Positions 41,948 to 50,078 of a stretch of DNA of 64,000 nucleotides are shown here, piece after piece (the stretch's first letter is position 1; the number at the start of each line of letters is the position of its first letter). This DNA is from Microthrixaceae bacterium (GTDB taxonomy: Bacteria > Actinomycetota > Acidimicrobiia > Acidimicrobiales > Iamiaceae). Under the pieces are notes generated by a model that saw only the letters and a program-made list of their open reading frames with translations, was not told where the DNA came from and did not search any database. The position numbers and the translations under genes were made by a program. Location of the stretch: NCBI GenBank assembly GCA_016702505.1, contig JADJDU010000001.1:124001-188000 (forward strand), read 5' to 3'.

Positions 41948-42474
41948 TGTCCGACGACCGCACCACGGCATACGCCGAGGCCCTATTCGCGGTCGCTCGG
42001 TCCGAAGGCCCGCTCAGCGAGGTCGAGGACGAGCTGTTCCGGGTGGCCCAGGTGGTGCGGGGCAATGACGAGCTTCGTGACAAGCTCGCGGACCCCCACA
42101 TCCCTGTGGCCGTCCGTCAGCAGATCGTCGTCGACCTCCTCGGCGGCAAGGCCCTACCCGTCACCACGAGCCTCGTCTCGATGGTGGTGGGCACCGGCCG
42201 GGTCCGTGACCTGCCCGCCATCGTCGACCAACTGGTGGCGATGTCGGCAGCGGAAGCCAACAAGGAGGTGGCCGAGGTTCGTTCGGCCATCGCCCTCACC
42301 GACGACCAGAAGTCCCGCCTTGCCGACGCTCTCGGCCGGGCCACGGGCAAGCAGGTCGAGATCAAGGTCATCATCGATCCGTCCCTCAAGGGCGGCGTGG
42401 TGGCCCAGGTCGGAGACACCGTCATCGACGGTTCCATCCGCCGTCGCCTCGATCAGCTCCGCAACGCCCTCTAG
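41947..42474 (+). CDS. atpH: ATP synthase F1 subunit delta
   Basis: 175 residues. The N-terminal helical bundle begins TAYAEALFAVARSEG. The C-terminal GGVVAQVGDTVIDGSIRRRL block is the OSCP/delta signature. It ties the stalk to the alpha subunits. It is separate from b here, unlike the b-delta fusion in mycobacteria. Confidence 0.95.
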   Translation: MSDDRTTAYAEALFAVARSEGPLSEVEDELFRVAQVVRGNDELRDKLADPHIPVAVRQQIVVDLLGGKALPVTTSLVSMVVGTGRVRDLPAIVDQLVAMSAAEANKEVAEVRSAIALTDDQKSRLADALGRATGKQVEIKVIIDPSLKGGVVAQVGDTVIDGSIRRRLDQLRNAL

Positions 42475-42564
42475 TTCCCAACGCTGCCGGGCCCACCGCC
42501 GTTGGGCGGACATGCCCCACGCACAGACTCCTCTCTTCTTCACACGGCTCAGGAGAAACGGCAA

Positions 42565-44163
42565 ATGGCCGAGCTCACCATCAACACCGAAGACATCACC
42601 GCCGCCCTCCGAAAGAACCTCGAGGGCTTCACGCCCGACGTGACCGCTGCCCAGGTGGGCCGCGTTCTCGAGGTGGGCGACGGCATCGCCACCATTGGTG
42701 GTCTGCCCGACTGCGCCGTGAACGAGATGCTCGAGTTCGCCGATGGCACCATCGGTCTGGCGCTCAACCTCGACGAGGAGTCGATCGGCGCCGTGGTCCT
42801 CGGCGAAGTCGGCAACATCGAGGAGGGCCAGGTAGTTCGGGCCACCGGTGAGATTCTCTCGGTACCCTGCGGCGACGGTCTGCTCGGCCGGGTGGTCAAC
42901 ACCCTGGGCGAGCCCGTCGACGGCAAGGGCCCGCTGGTCGGCACCCAGCAGCGGCGCATGGAGATCCAGGCGCCGGGCATCCTCGGCCGCAAGCCGGTGC
43001 ACGAGCCGCTCCAGACCGGTATCAAGGCCATCGACGCCATGACCCCCATCGGGCGGGGCCAGCGTGAGTTGATCATCGGTGACCGCAAGACCGGCAAGAC
43101 CGCCGTGGCCATCGACACCATCTTGAACCAGAAGGGTCTGGGCGTTAAGTGCGTCTACGTGGCCATCGGCCAGCGGGCGTCCTCGGTGGCCCAGACGGTG
43201 GCCACCCTCGAGGCCCGCGGCGCCATGGACTACACCGTCGTCGTGGTGGCGCCGGCTTCGGATCCGGCTCCCTACAAGTACCTCGCCCCCTACACCGGCT
43301 GTGCCTTCGGCCAGCACTGGATGGAGAACAGCGAGCACGCCTTGGTCGTCTACGACGATCTCTCGAAGCAGGCCGAGGCCTACCGTGCCGTATCTCTGCT
43401 GCTGCGTCGTCCCCCGGGGCGCGAGGCCTACCCAGGCGACGTCTTCTACCTGCACAGCCGGCTGCTGGAACGGGCCGCCAAGCTCAGCGACGCCAACCGC
43501 GCCGGCTCCATGACCGCCCTCCCGATCATCGAGACCAAGGCCGGCGACATCTCGGCCTACATCCCCACCAACGTGATCTCGATCACCGACGGTCAGGTGT
43601 TCCTCGACGACGACCTGTTCAAGTCCGGCAACCGACCGGCCATCAACGTTGGTCAGTCGGTGAGCCGAGTGGGTGGTGCGGCCCAGATCAAGGCCATGCG
43701 CGCCGCGGTCGGCTCCCTCAAGGGTGACCTGGCCCAGTTCCGTGAGCTGGAGGCCTTCGCCTCCATGGGCTCGGAGCTCGACGCCGTTTCCCAGGCCACG
43801 CTGGATCGTGGTCAGCGCCTCACCGAGCTCCTCAAGCAGGGGCTCAACTCGCCGTTGCCCGTCGAGGAGCAGGTCGTAGTGCTCTACGCCGGCACCAGCG
43901 GCTACGTGGACCCGGTGCCGGTACCCGAGGTGCGGCGCTACGAGGCTGACCTGCTGGCTTGGATGCGCACCCGCCACGCCGGTCTGCTGGCCGGCATCCG
44001 TGACACCGGTCAGCTCGACGAGGACGCGCTGAAGGCTGCACTCGCCGAGTTCGGCAACGACTTCGTCGCCGGCACCGCCGAGTCGTCGGTGCCGGTTGCC
44101 CAGGTCGTAGCCGCTCCCGGACCCAACGACGTTCCGGCCTCCGGAAACCCCGAAGGTCAGTAG
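42565..44163 (+). CDS. atpA: ATP synthase F1 subunit alpha
   Basis: 532 residues from ATG 42565 (GAGAAACGG before it). Walker A is GDRKTGKTAVAIDTI near residue 170. The alpha signature PAINVGQSVSRVGGAAQ is near residue 355. Non-catalytic nucleotide-binding subunit. The C-terminal 30 residues after the conserved helical domain are a Pro/Ala-rich tail. Confidence 0.98.
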   Translation: MAELTINTEDITAALRKNLEGFTPDVTAAQVGRVLEVGDGIATIGGLPDCAVNEMLEFADGTIGLALNLDEESIGAVVLGEVGNIEEGQVVRATGEILSVPCGDGLLGRVVNTLGEPVDGKGPLVGTQQRRMEIQAPGILGRKPVHEPLQTGIKAIDAMTPIGRGQRELIIGDRKTGKTAVAIDTILNQKGLGVKCVYVAIGQRASSVAQTVATLEARGAMDYTVVVVAPASDPAPYKYLAPYTGCAFGQHWMENSEHALVVYDDLSKQAEAYRAVSLLLRRPPGREAYPGDVFYLHSRLLERAAKLSDANRAGSMTALPIIETKAGDISAYIPTNVISITDGQVFLDDDLFKSGNRPAINVGQSVSRVGGAAQIKAMRAAVGSLKGDLAQFRELEAFASMGSELDAVSQATLDRGQRLTELLKQGLNSPLPVEEQVVVLYAGTSGYVDPVPVPEVRRYEADLLAWMRTRHAGLLAGIRDTGQLDEDALKAALAEFGNDFVAGTAESSVPVAQVVAAPGPNDVPASGNPEGQ

Positions 44164-44171
44164 GAGCACCC

Positions 44172-45185
44172 ATGGCCGGTGGTAAGGAGCGGGCCCTCCG
44201 ACGGAGGATCAAGTCCGTTCAGTCGACCAAGAAGATCACCAAGGCGATGGAGCTGATCTCAGCTAGCCGGATCGCCAAGGCTCAGGAGCGGGTCCAGGCG
44301 GCTCGCCCCTACGCCGATCGGATCACCGGTGTGATCCGCAACCTGGCCGCGGCTGGTGCTGGTGGAGATTCGCCTCTGCTCAACGCCAGGGAAGAGATCT
44401 CGACCATCGCCTACGTGGTGGTTGCTGCCGACCGCGGCCTGGCCGGTGGCTACAACTCGGCGGTGATCCGTGGTGCGGAGCGGGCCATGGCCGCCGACGA
44501 GGCTGCCGGACGCTCGACCGCTCTGATCACGGTCGGCAAGAAGCCGACCGGCTACTTCCGCTTCCGAGGTCACGAGATCGCGGCCAGCTTCACCGGGTTC
44601 AGTGACAACCCGACTTATGAGGACGCTCGCGAGGTGGCTCGGTACGTGGCCGAGCGCTTCGATTCCGGTGAGTACTCCGAAGTCCACATCGCCTACACCC
44701 GTTTCATCACCATGGGTAGCCAGTCCGCCGAGATCGTGCGCTACATGCCGCTCGACACGTCGGCCATGACCGATGGCGACAGCGCCGAGGCCGGACCGTC
44801 GGCAGATTACGAATTCGAGCCCGGCCCCGATGCCATCCTCGAACGCTTGCTACCCCGCTACGCCGAGGCCCGTCTCTACGCCGCCATGCTCGACGCCGCG
44901 GCGTCCGAGCACGCCGCCCGTCAGCGGGCCATGAAGTCGGCGACCGAAAACGCCGAAGAGATGATCGTCAAGCTGAGCCGGGTCATGAACCGGGCCCGCC
45001 AGGACGCCATCACCACCGAGATCATGGAGATCGTCGGCGGCGCCGAGGCCTTGCGCCAGGCCGCCACCGACGGATCCGACCTGCTCGTCGACCAGGTCAA
45101 TGTCGACGACGTATTCCCCGCCCGTACCGGTACCACCGGCGAGCCCGCCCGCCCCCTCCACTTTGCCGCAGGAGACCAGTCATGA
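44172..45185 (+). CDS. atpG: ATP synthase F1 subunit gamma
   Basis: 337 residues. The N-terminal helix (RIKSVQSTKKITKAMELIS) and C-terminal helix (LSRVMNRARQDAITTEIMEI) form the rotor shaft. An insert of about 25 residues (DTSAMTDGDSAEAGPSADYE) and a C-terminal tail after the second helix make it longer than most. The stop overlaps atpD (ATGA). Confidence 0.97.
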   Translation: MAGGKERALRRRIKSVQSTKKITKAMELISASRIAKAQERVQAARPYADRITGVIRNLAAAGAGGDSPLLNAREEISTIAYVVVAADRGLAGGYNSAVIRGAERAMAADEAAGRSTALITVGKKPTGYFRFRGHEIAASFTGFSDNPTYEDAREVARYVAERFDSGEYSEVHIAYTRFITMGSQSAEIVRYMPLDTSAMTDGDSAEAGPSADYEFEPGPDAILERLLPRYAEARLYAAMLDAAASEHAARQRAMKSATENAEEMIVKLSRVMNRARQDAITTEIMEIVGGAEALRQAATDGSDLLVDQVNVDDVFPARTGTTGEPARPLHFAAGDQS

Positions 45186-46633
45186 CCATCACCAACGAGC
45201 CCGCGATCCAGCGCAAGGACGGCCGGGTCGTGACCGTCGCCGGCCCGGTGGTAGACGTCGAGTTCCCTTCGGACTCGATCCCCGAGATCAACTCGTGCCT
45301 GTCCATGACCATCGAGGTCGACGGCAAGCCCAACGAGGTGAGGGCCGAGGTCGCCCAGCAGATCGGCGACAACCGGGTGCGGGCCATCTGCCTGAAGCCG
45401 ACCGACGGCCTTCGCCGCGGCACCGCTGTGCGTAACACCGGTGCCGGAATCACCGTCCCGGTGGGTGACAAGGTCCTCGGTCACGTGTTCAACGTGATCG
45501 GTGAGCCGCTCGACATCTCGTCGGAAGAACTAGGTGAGGTTGCGGATCGGTGGGAGATCCACCGCCCCGCCCCCGACTTCGACACCCTCGAGCCCTCGGC
45601 CATCATGTTCGAGACCGGCATCAAGGTCATCGACCTCCTCACCCCCTACAAGCAGGGTGGCAAGATCGGCCTGTTCGGCGGTGCGGGCGTGGGCAAGACC
45701 GTTCTCATCACCGAGATGATCCGCCGTGTGGCCCAGAACCACGGTGGCGTATCGGTGTTCGCCGGCGTAGGCGAGCGCACCCGCGAAGGTACCGACCTCT
45801 TCTTGGAGATGGGTGAGTCGGGCGTGCTCGAAAAGGCGGCCCTGTGCTTCGGCCAGATGGACGAGCCCCCGGGTGTGCGCCTTCGGGTCGCGCTGTCGGC
45901 GCTGACCATGGCCGAGTACTTCCGTGATGTCCAACAGCAGGACGTGCTGTTGTTCGTGGACAACATCTTCCGTTTCACCCAGGCCGGCTCGGAGGTTTCC
46001 ACCCTCCTCGGCCGCATGCCGTCAGCCGTGGGCTACCAGCCCACCCTGGCCGACGAGATGGGTGTGCTCCAGGAGCGCATCACCTCGACCCGGGGCCGCT
46101 CCATCACCTCCCTTCAGGCCGTGTACGTACCCGCGGATGACTACACCGACCCGGCGCCGTTCACGTCGTTCACCCACTTCGACGGCACCACCGAGTTGAG
46201 CCGCGACATCGCAGCGCTCGGCATCTACCCGGCTGTGGATCCTCTGGCGTCCAGCTCCACCATCCTCGCCCCCGAGATCGTCGGCGACCGCCACTACAAC
46301 GTGGCTCGCAAGGTCCAGCAGGTGCTCCAGCGCTACAAGGAGCTCCAGGACATCATCGCCATCCTCGGTCTCGATGAGCTTTCCGAAGAGGACAAGGTCG
46401 TGGTTTCCCGGGCCCGGAAGGTCCAGCGCTTCCTGTCCCAGCCCATGTACGTGGCCGAGGTGTTCACCGGTCTGCCCGGTGTGACCACGCCCGTCGAGGA
46501 GACCGTCGACTCCTTCGAGCAGCTCGTCAACGGTGATCTCGACGACCTGCCCGAGCAGGCCTTCTTGAACGTGGGCGGCGCCGAAGCGGCCCGAGCCAAG
46601 GCTGCCGAGCTCCGCAAGTCTGCGGGGGAGTGA
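45182..46633 (+). CDS. atpD: ATP synthase F1 subunit beta
   Basis: 483 residues. Walker A GGAGVGKTVLI near residue 165, GERTREGTDL, Walker B LLFVDNIFRF, and the DELSEED-type lever motif present as LDELSEEDK near residue 397. It is the catalytic subunit. It overlaps atpG by 4 bases. Confidence 0.98.
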   Translation: MTITNEPAIQRKDGRVVTVAGPVVDVEFPSDSIPEINSCLSMTIEVDGKPNEVRAEVAQQIGDNRVRAICLKPTDGLRRGTAVRNTGAGITVPVGDKVLGHVFNVIGEPLDISSEELGEVADRWEIHRPAPDFDTLEPSAIMFETGIKVIDLLTPYKQGGKIGLFGGAGVGKTVLITEMIRRVAQNHGGVSVFAGVGERTREGTDLFLEMGESGVLEKAALCFGQMDEPPGVRLRVALSALTMAEYFRDVQQQDVLLFVDNIFRFTQAGSEVSTLLGRMPSAVGYQPTLADEMGVLQERITSTRGRSITSLQAVYVPADDYTDPAPFTSFTHFDGTTELSRDIAALGIYPAVDPLASSSTILAPEIVGDRHYNVARKVQQVLQRYKELQDIIAILGLDELSEEDKVVVSRARKVQRFLSQPMYVAEVFTGLPGVTTPVEETVDSFEQLVNGDLDDLPEQAFLNVGGAEAARAKAAELRKSAGE

Positions 46634-46634
46634 C

Positions 46635-47036
46635 GTGACCCTTCAGGTCCAACTGGTGTCGCCCGAGCGCATCTTGTGGGCGGGCGAGGCCGAGATGGTC
46701 ACCGCTCGTACCGTAGAGGGCGGCGACATCAGCTTCCTCACCGGGCATGCTCCGTTCGTGGGGGCCCTCGAGGTCTGCAAGGTCACCGTTCGCCCCGCTC
46801 AGGGATCAGATCTGTACTTCGCCGTTCACGGTGGGTTCGTGGAGATCTCCGGTGACGAGGTGTCGGTATTGTCCGACGTGGCCGAGGGGGTCGACCAGGT
46901 CGACATCGACCGGGCCACCGCGGCCCGAGCGGTCGCTCGCAAGGCGTTGGCCGACAACCCCGGGGACGCTGAAGCGGTCGTGGCCCTCCGTCGGGCCGAG
47001 GTACGTCTCGAGATCGCTGGCGTCGTCCCCGAGTAA
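46635..47036 (+). CDS. atpC: ATP synthase F1 subunit epsilon
   Basis: 133 residues from GTG 46635, one base after atpD. The N-terminal beta sandwich is complete (LVSPERILWAGEAEMV; GDISFLTGHAPFVG; VHGGFVEISGDEVSVL). The C-terminal helical part is present. It links the rotor and inhibits ATP hydrolysis. It ends the operon and converges on the DUF4178 gene 14 bases on, with no terminator visible. Confidence 0.96.
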   Translation: MTLQVQLVSPERILWAGEAEMVTARTVEGGDISFLTGHAPFVGALEVCKVTVRPAQGSDLYFAVHGGFVEISGDEVSVLSDVAEGVDQVDIDRATAARAVARKALADNPGDAEAVVALRRAEVRLEIAGVVPE

Positions 47037-47050
47037 GCCGTCCGGCAGCT

Positions 47051-47662
47051 TCAGGACAGCGTGATCGACTTCGTCACGTCTGTGCCCAAGCGGACCTCCC
47101 AATCACCCCATTGACCCTCGTCGACCGTGGCGGCCGCGCCACAGTGGACACAGCGGCCGTGGGGGTCGACGGTGAGCCCGGCGCCACAGTTGGGGCAGTT
47201 GCCGGACACGGCGATTGATCGCCGACGGGCACCGACCTCCCCGAAGCGCTCGAATCCCAGCCGGCTGCCGTCGGTGGCGCTGAAGTCGACGAAGTCCACC
47301 GAGCCGTTCGGGCTGCAACCGGTCTCCCCCTTGGAGACGAACGACGCCGTACCGGACTCGGAGCGGGTGAATGCGGTGCTGGAGTATCCGCACCGGTTGG
47401 CGTCGGGTCCACCGGTGACCGCGGCGGCATCGATCGCTTCCCATCGCGTGGCAACCGTGGTGTCGAAGTTCTCGATCGACACCCAGATCTGACGACCGTC
47501 CCCTACAGCCAAGCAGTGTTCGACCCAGCGGTCGCCGGCGTTCTCGAAGACGATGGTGCCGGCGATGACCGCATCGATGCCGTCGACACGGACGCTGGCT
47601 CCGACCGGGGCGTTGGCTACCGCCTCCAGTTCTGAGGTGCGGTTTCGGTTGAAGAGGCCCAT
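47051..47662 (-). CDS. DUF4178 domain protein with C-terminal zinc ribbon
   Basis: 203 residues from ATG 47662 (GGAGG before it). The body resembles DUF4178 (WVEHCLAVGDGRQIWVSIEN). A CPNCGAGLTVD...RCVHCGA ribbon follows near residue 165. In actinobacteria such proteins neighbour DUF2617, DUF4247, DUF350 and a spermidine synthase-like gene, as here on the other side of the channel gene. It follows the K+ channel gene by 4 bases on the same strand. Biochemical role unknown. Confidence 0.82.
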   Translation of the reverse strand: MGLFNRNRTSELEAVANAPVGASVRVDGIDAVIAGTIVFENAGDRWVEHCLAVGDGRQIWVSIENFDTTVATRWEAIDAAAVTGGPDANRCGYSSTAFTRSESGTASFVSKGETGCSPNGSVDFVDFSATDGSRLGFERFGEVGARRRSIAVSGNCPNCGAGLTVDPHGRCVHCGAAATVDEGQWGDWEVRLGTDVTKSITLS

Positions 47663-47666
47663 TGGT

Positions 47667-48509
47667 TCATCCTCCGGTGGGGTGTTGGTCAGGCGGATCT
47701 GATTGGACGGAATGGTGCTCGGCGTGGGCCAGCGTGTGGAGCACGGCCGCAAGCTGACGCCGTTCAGTGCCGGAAAGAGTGGCCCAGCTCAGCAGCCGGG
47801 TACGGATGTGATCCACCTCCGCGTCACCAGAGGTGTCGGCACTGGCGGTCCGCTGGGCCAGGAACCGTTCGGCCACCTCTCCGGTGAGAGCACCGAGCAT
47901 TCCAATCCCGGCGATCATCAACACGGCGGCCAGCACCCGGCCACCGGTGGTGGTCGGCGAGATGTCGCCGTAACCCACGGTCGTGGTGGTGACGACCGCC
48001 CACCACAACCCATCGCCGAACGACGCGGCCACGCCAGGGTCGAGGCGGGGGAGAAGAGCTCCACCGACACAGACGACCGTGACCCCCACCGCGGCGATCA
48101 ATCTGATGCCGGTCAATCCGAGGACGTCTCGGAGGCCTTTGGTGGCCCGGACCATCATGGCGAGTGGGCGCAGCAGTCGCAGCAGGCGGGCCGGTCTCAC
48201 CAGGTCGAGGGGTAGGGCGGCGACGAGCTCCAGCCGATGACGCCGGACATAGTCGGCCCTGTCGTTGGCGACGTATACCCGTACCGAGTAGTCGAGCGCG
48301 AACCATGCCCAGATCACCCAGCTCATGGTGTTGGCGGTCGTTCCGCGACGCAGGAGTAGCCACGCCGACGCCACCGCCGCGATCAGAAGCGCCATCTCGT
48401 ACATGAAGCGCAGCCCCACCAGCCAGCCTGGTGCCTCGGTGTCCATCTTGATGTCGTCGTCGTCGAGCAGCCGGCGAAGGTCACCCAACAAGCGGTCCCC
48501 GACACCCAT
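47667..48509 (-). CDS. Voltage-gated-type potassium channel
   Basis: 280 residues with six predicted membrane helices. An S4-like helix rich in arginine (RPARLLRLLRPLAMMVR) precedes the pore, whose selectivity filter is TTTTVGYGDISP. It is an inner-membrane K+ channel with a short cytoplasmic C-terminus. GAGAGGG precedes ATG 48509. It appears to be cotranscribed with the DUF4178 gene and diverges from DUF2617. Confidence 0.9.
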   Translation of the reverse strand: MGVGDRLLGDLRRLLDDDDIKMDTEAPGWLVGLRFMYEMALLIAAVASAWLLLRRGTTANTMSWVIWAWFALDYSVRVYVANDRADYVRRHRLELVAALPLDLVRPARLLRLLRPLAMMVRATKGLRDVLGLTGIRLIAAVGVTVVCVGGALLPRLDPGVAASFGDGLWWAVVTTTTVGYGDISPTTTGGRVLAAVLMIAGIGMLGALTGEVAERFLAQRTASADTSGDAEVDHIRTRLLSWATLSGTERRQLAAVLHTLAHAEHHSVQSDPPDQHPTGG

Positions 48510-48588
48510 CGTGATGTTCCCTCTCGCCCTGTGCGTAGAATCCAGTCGATGCCTGGCGGGATCGACCGTCGGCCCATTTCACCACCTC

Positions 48589-49134
48589 ATGAGCCTCCAA
48601 ACGGTAGATATCGCGTCGGTCGATGTGTTGGGTGACGCGCTGCGCCTCCACTTGGGGCCCAACCTCCTGCCCGCGGTGGCAACGAGCCACATTCGCCTGG
48701 GACCGTCGATCACAGTCGTGCTCGAGGCGTTGGCTGCCTCACACCGGGTCACGGTGACCTATGGCGGCTCGGAGGCGATTGTCGAGACCGTTGCTTGCCG
48801 GAACGGAGGAGACCCGGTATCCACGCTGGTCTCCCCCGACCGCCTGCCATCCTCGTACCGCCAGACCATTGCCCATGGCACCTATTGCTTCGCCGGGCGC
48901 AAGATCACCGGACAGAGCGAGCTCGAAGACGGGGCTCGAATGCTGAGAGCGATCAGTGGGCGCCCCGGCTCGTTGGTGGTGGGGTTTCCCGGCCACCCCG
49001 ATGCCCTCACCGGGCTAGTGCTCGACACCTCAGATCAGCACTCGTTGGCATGGAGCTCATGGCATCTATACCCGGGAGTAGATCCCCACATGATCGTCAC
49101 CACCTCGGCCCTCGAACTGCAGGAGGTCGCCTGA
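48589..49134 (+). CDS. DUF2617 family protein
   Basis: 181 residues from ATG 48589. The family call rests on remembered resemblance (LGPSITVVLEALAASHRV; SLVVGFPGHPDALT) and on its place at the head of DUF2617-DUF4247-DUF350-speE, the order seen around mycobacterial Rv2598-Rv2601. A TAGAAT box at 48536-48541 gives a 40-base leader containing an out-of-frame 28-codon reading frame (48549-48635). Function unknown. Confidence 0.8.
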   Translation: MSLQTVDIASVDVLGDALRLHLGPNLLPAVATSHIRLGPSITVVLEALAASHRVTVTYGGSEAIVETVACRNGGDPVSTLVSPDRLPSSYRQTIAHGTYCFAGRKITGQSELEDGARMLRAISGRPGSLVVGFPGHPDALTGLVLDTSDQHSLAWSSWHLYPGVDPHMIVTTSALELQEVA

Positions 49135-49643
49135 TGTCTGCTCCACGGTGCAGGACCCTGGCCGCAGTCGTGGTCTTGGCGGTGACGCTGGGCCTTGTCG
49201 GCGCGGCCTGTTCGAAGTCGGGGAAGGGGCCGGACCTGGCCAAGGAGCTCAACGGTCTGCCCTCGCTCACCAAGCTCACCACGGCTCCGGCGGGGCTCGA
49301 CGTGAGCGGGGCCGATGGATTCTGGGAGTCCACCGGATCGACTGCCGAGGTCGCCGACGTGATCGCGGCCAAGGCTCGGCCCGATGAGCGCGCCAGCGGT
49401 GGAACCGACCAGTACCTGCTCTACCCGTCTGGGACTGTTTGGGTTTCCGAGCTGAACGGCAAATCCGAGGTCGTGCTCTACAAGGACAACGACCGGGCTT
49501 ACCGTCGCCACTCTGGCGTCCTGCTGGCCAGCACCGGATGGGGTACTCGGATGGGCGGATACTCGGGGGGCGGCGGGTCCAACAACGGAGGTTCCGACAC
49601 CGGTAACGGATTCCGGGGCGGTGGCTCCGGGTCGGGCAAGTAG
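49134..49643 (+). CDS. DUF4247 family lipoprotein
   Basis: 169 residues. The signal peptide ends in the lipobox LVGAAC. The mature part includes QYLLYPSGTVWVSEL and a Gly/Ser/Asn-rich C-terminus. It overlaps the DUF2617 stop by one base (TGATG) and lies 18 bases before the DUF350 gene. It is probably an exported, lipid-anchored member of this operon; role unknown. Confidence 0.82.
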   Translation: MSAPRCRTLAAVVVLAVTLGLVGAACSKSGKGPDLAKELNGLPSLTKLTTAPAGLDVSGADGFWESTGSTAEVADVIAAKARPDERASGGTDQYLLYPSGTVWVSELNGKSEVVLYKDNDRAYRRHSGVLLASTGWGTRMGGYSGGGGSNNGGSDTGNGFRGGGSGSGK

Positions 49644-49661
49644 TGGGAGACAGGAGAAGCA

Positions 49662-50078
49662 GTGGAAGACTTCATCAACGACCTAGGTCCCATCGCCGCA
49701 TGGCTGGGGGTGTCCTTGGCCATCATGATCATCGGTTTCGTCGTGGTCGACGTGCTCACGCCCGGCAGCCTGCGTGACCAGGTATCGGACAACCTGAACG
49801 CCGCGCTGCTGGTTGCAGGCAAGCTCACCGCGGTGGGGATCATCGTCTGCGGTGCGGTCCTGTCCGCCCCTGATGCCCTCGACGAGGGGCTGGTCCAAGC
49901 CGCGCTGTACGGGGTCACCGGCATCGTTGCCTCGTCACTGGTCTTCCTGCTACTCGATGCCGCGCTTCCGGTGAAGCTGCGACATCTCGTCAACGAAAAG
50001 GAGTTCGATCCTGCAGCCGTGGTCGCCGTCGGATCGGAGATCGCGGTGGCGCTGGTCATCGCCGCCTCGCTCTCTTAG
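49662..50078 (+). CDS. DUF350 family membrane protein
   Basis: 138 residues from GTG 49662 (GGAGAAGC before it). Four hydrophobic helices, the second pair echoing the first (IMIIGFVVVDVLTPGS; then VASSLVFLLLDAALP), the internal repeat that defines DUF350. It lies directly before the spermidine synthase-like gene with no gap. Role unknown; a membrane partner is inferred from context. Confidence 0.85.
   Translation: MEDFINDLGPIAAWLGVSLAIMIIGFVVVDVLTPGSLRDQVSDNLNAALLVAGKLTAVGIIVCGAVLSAPDALDEGLVQAALYGVTGIVASSLVFLLLDAALPVKLRHLVNEKEFDPAAVVAVGSEIAVALVIAASLS

Noticed and set aside
42154..44169. 671-codon frame opposite atpH/atpA
   Set aside because: Antisense of conserved ATP synthase genes; no family resemblance.
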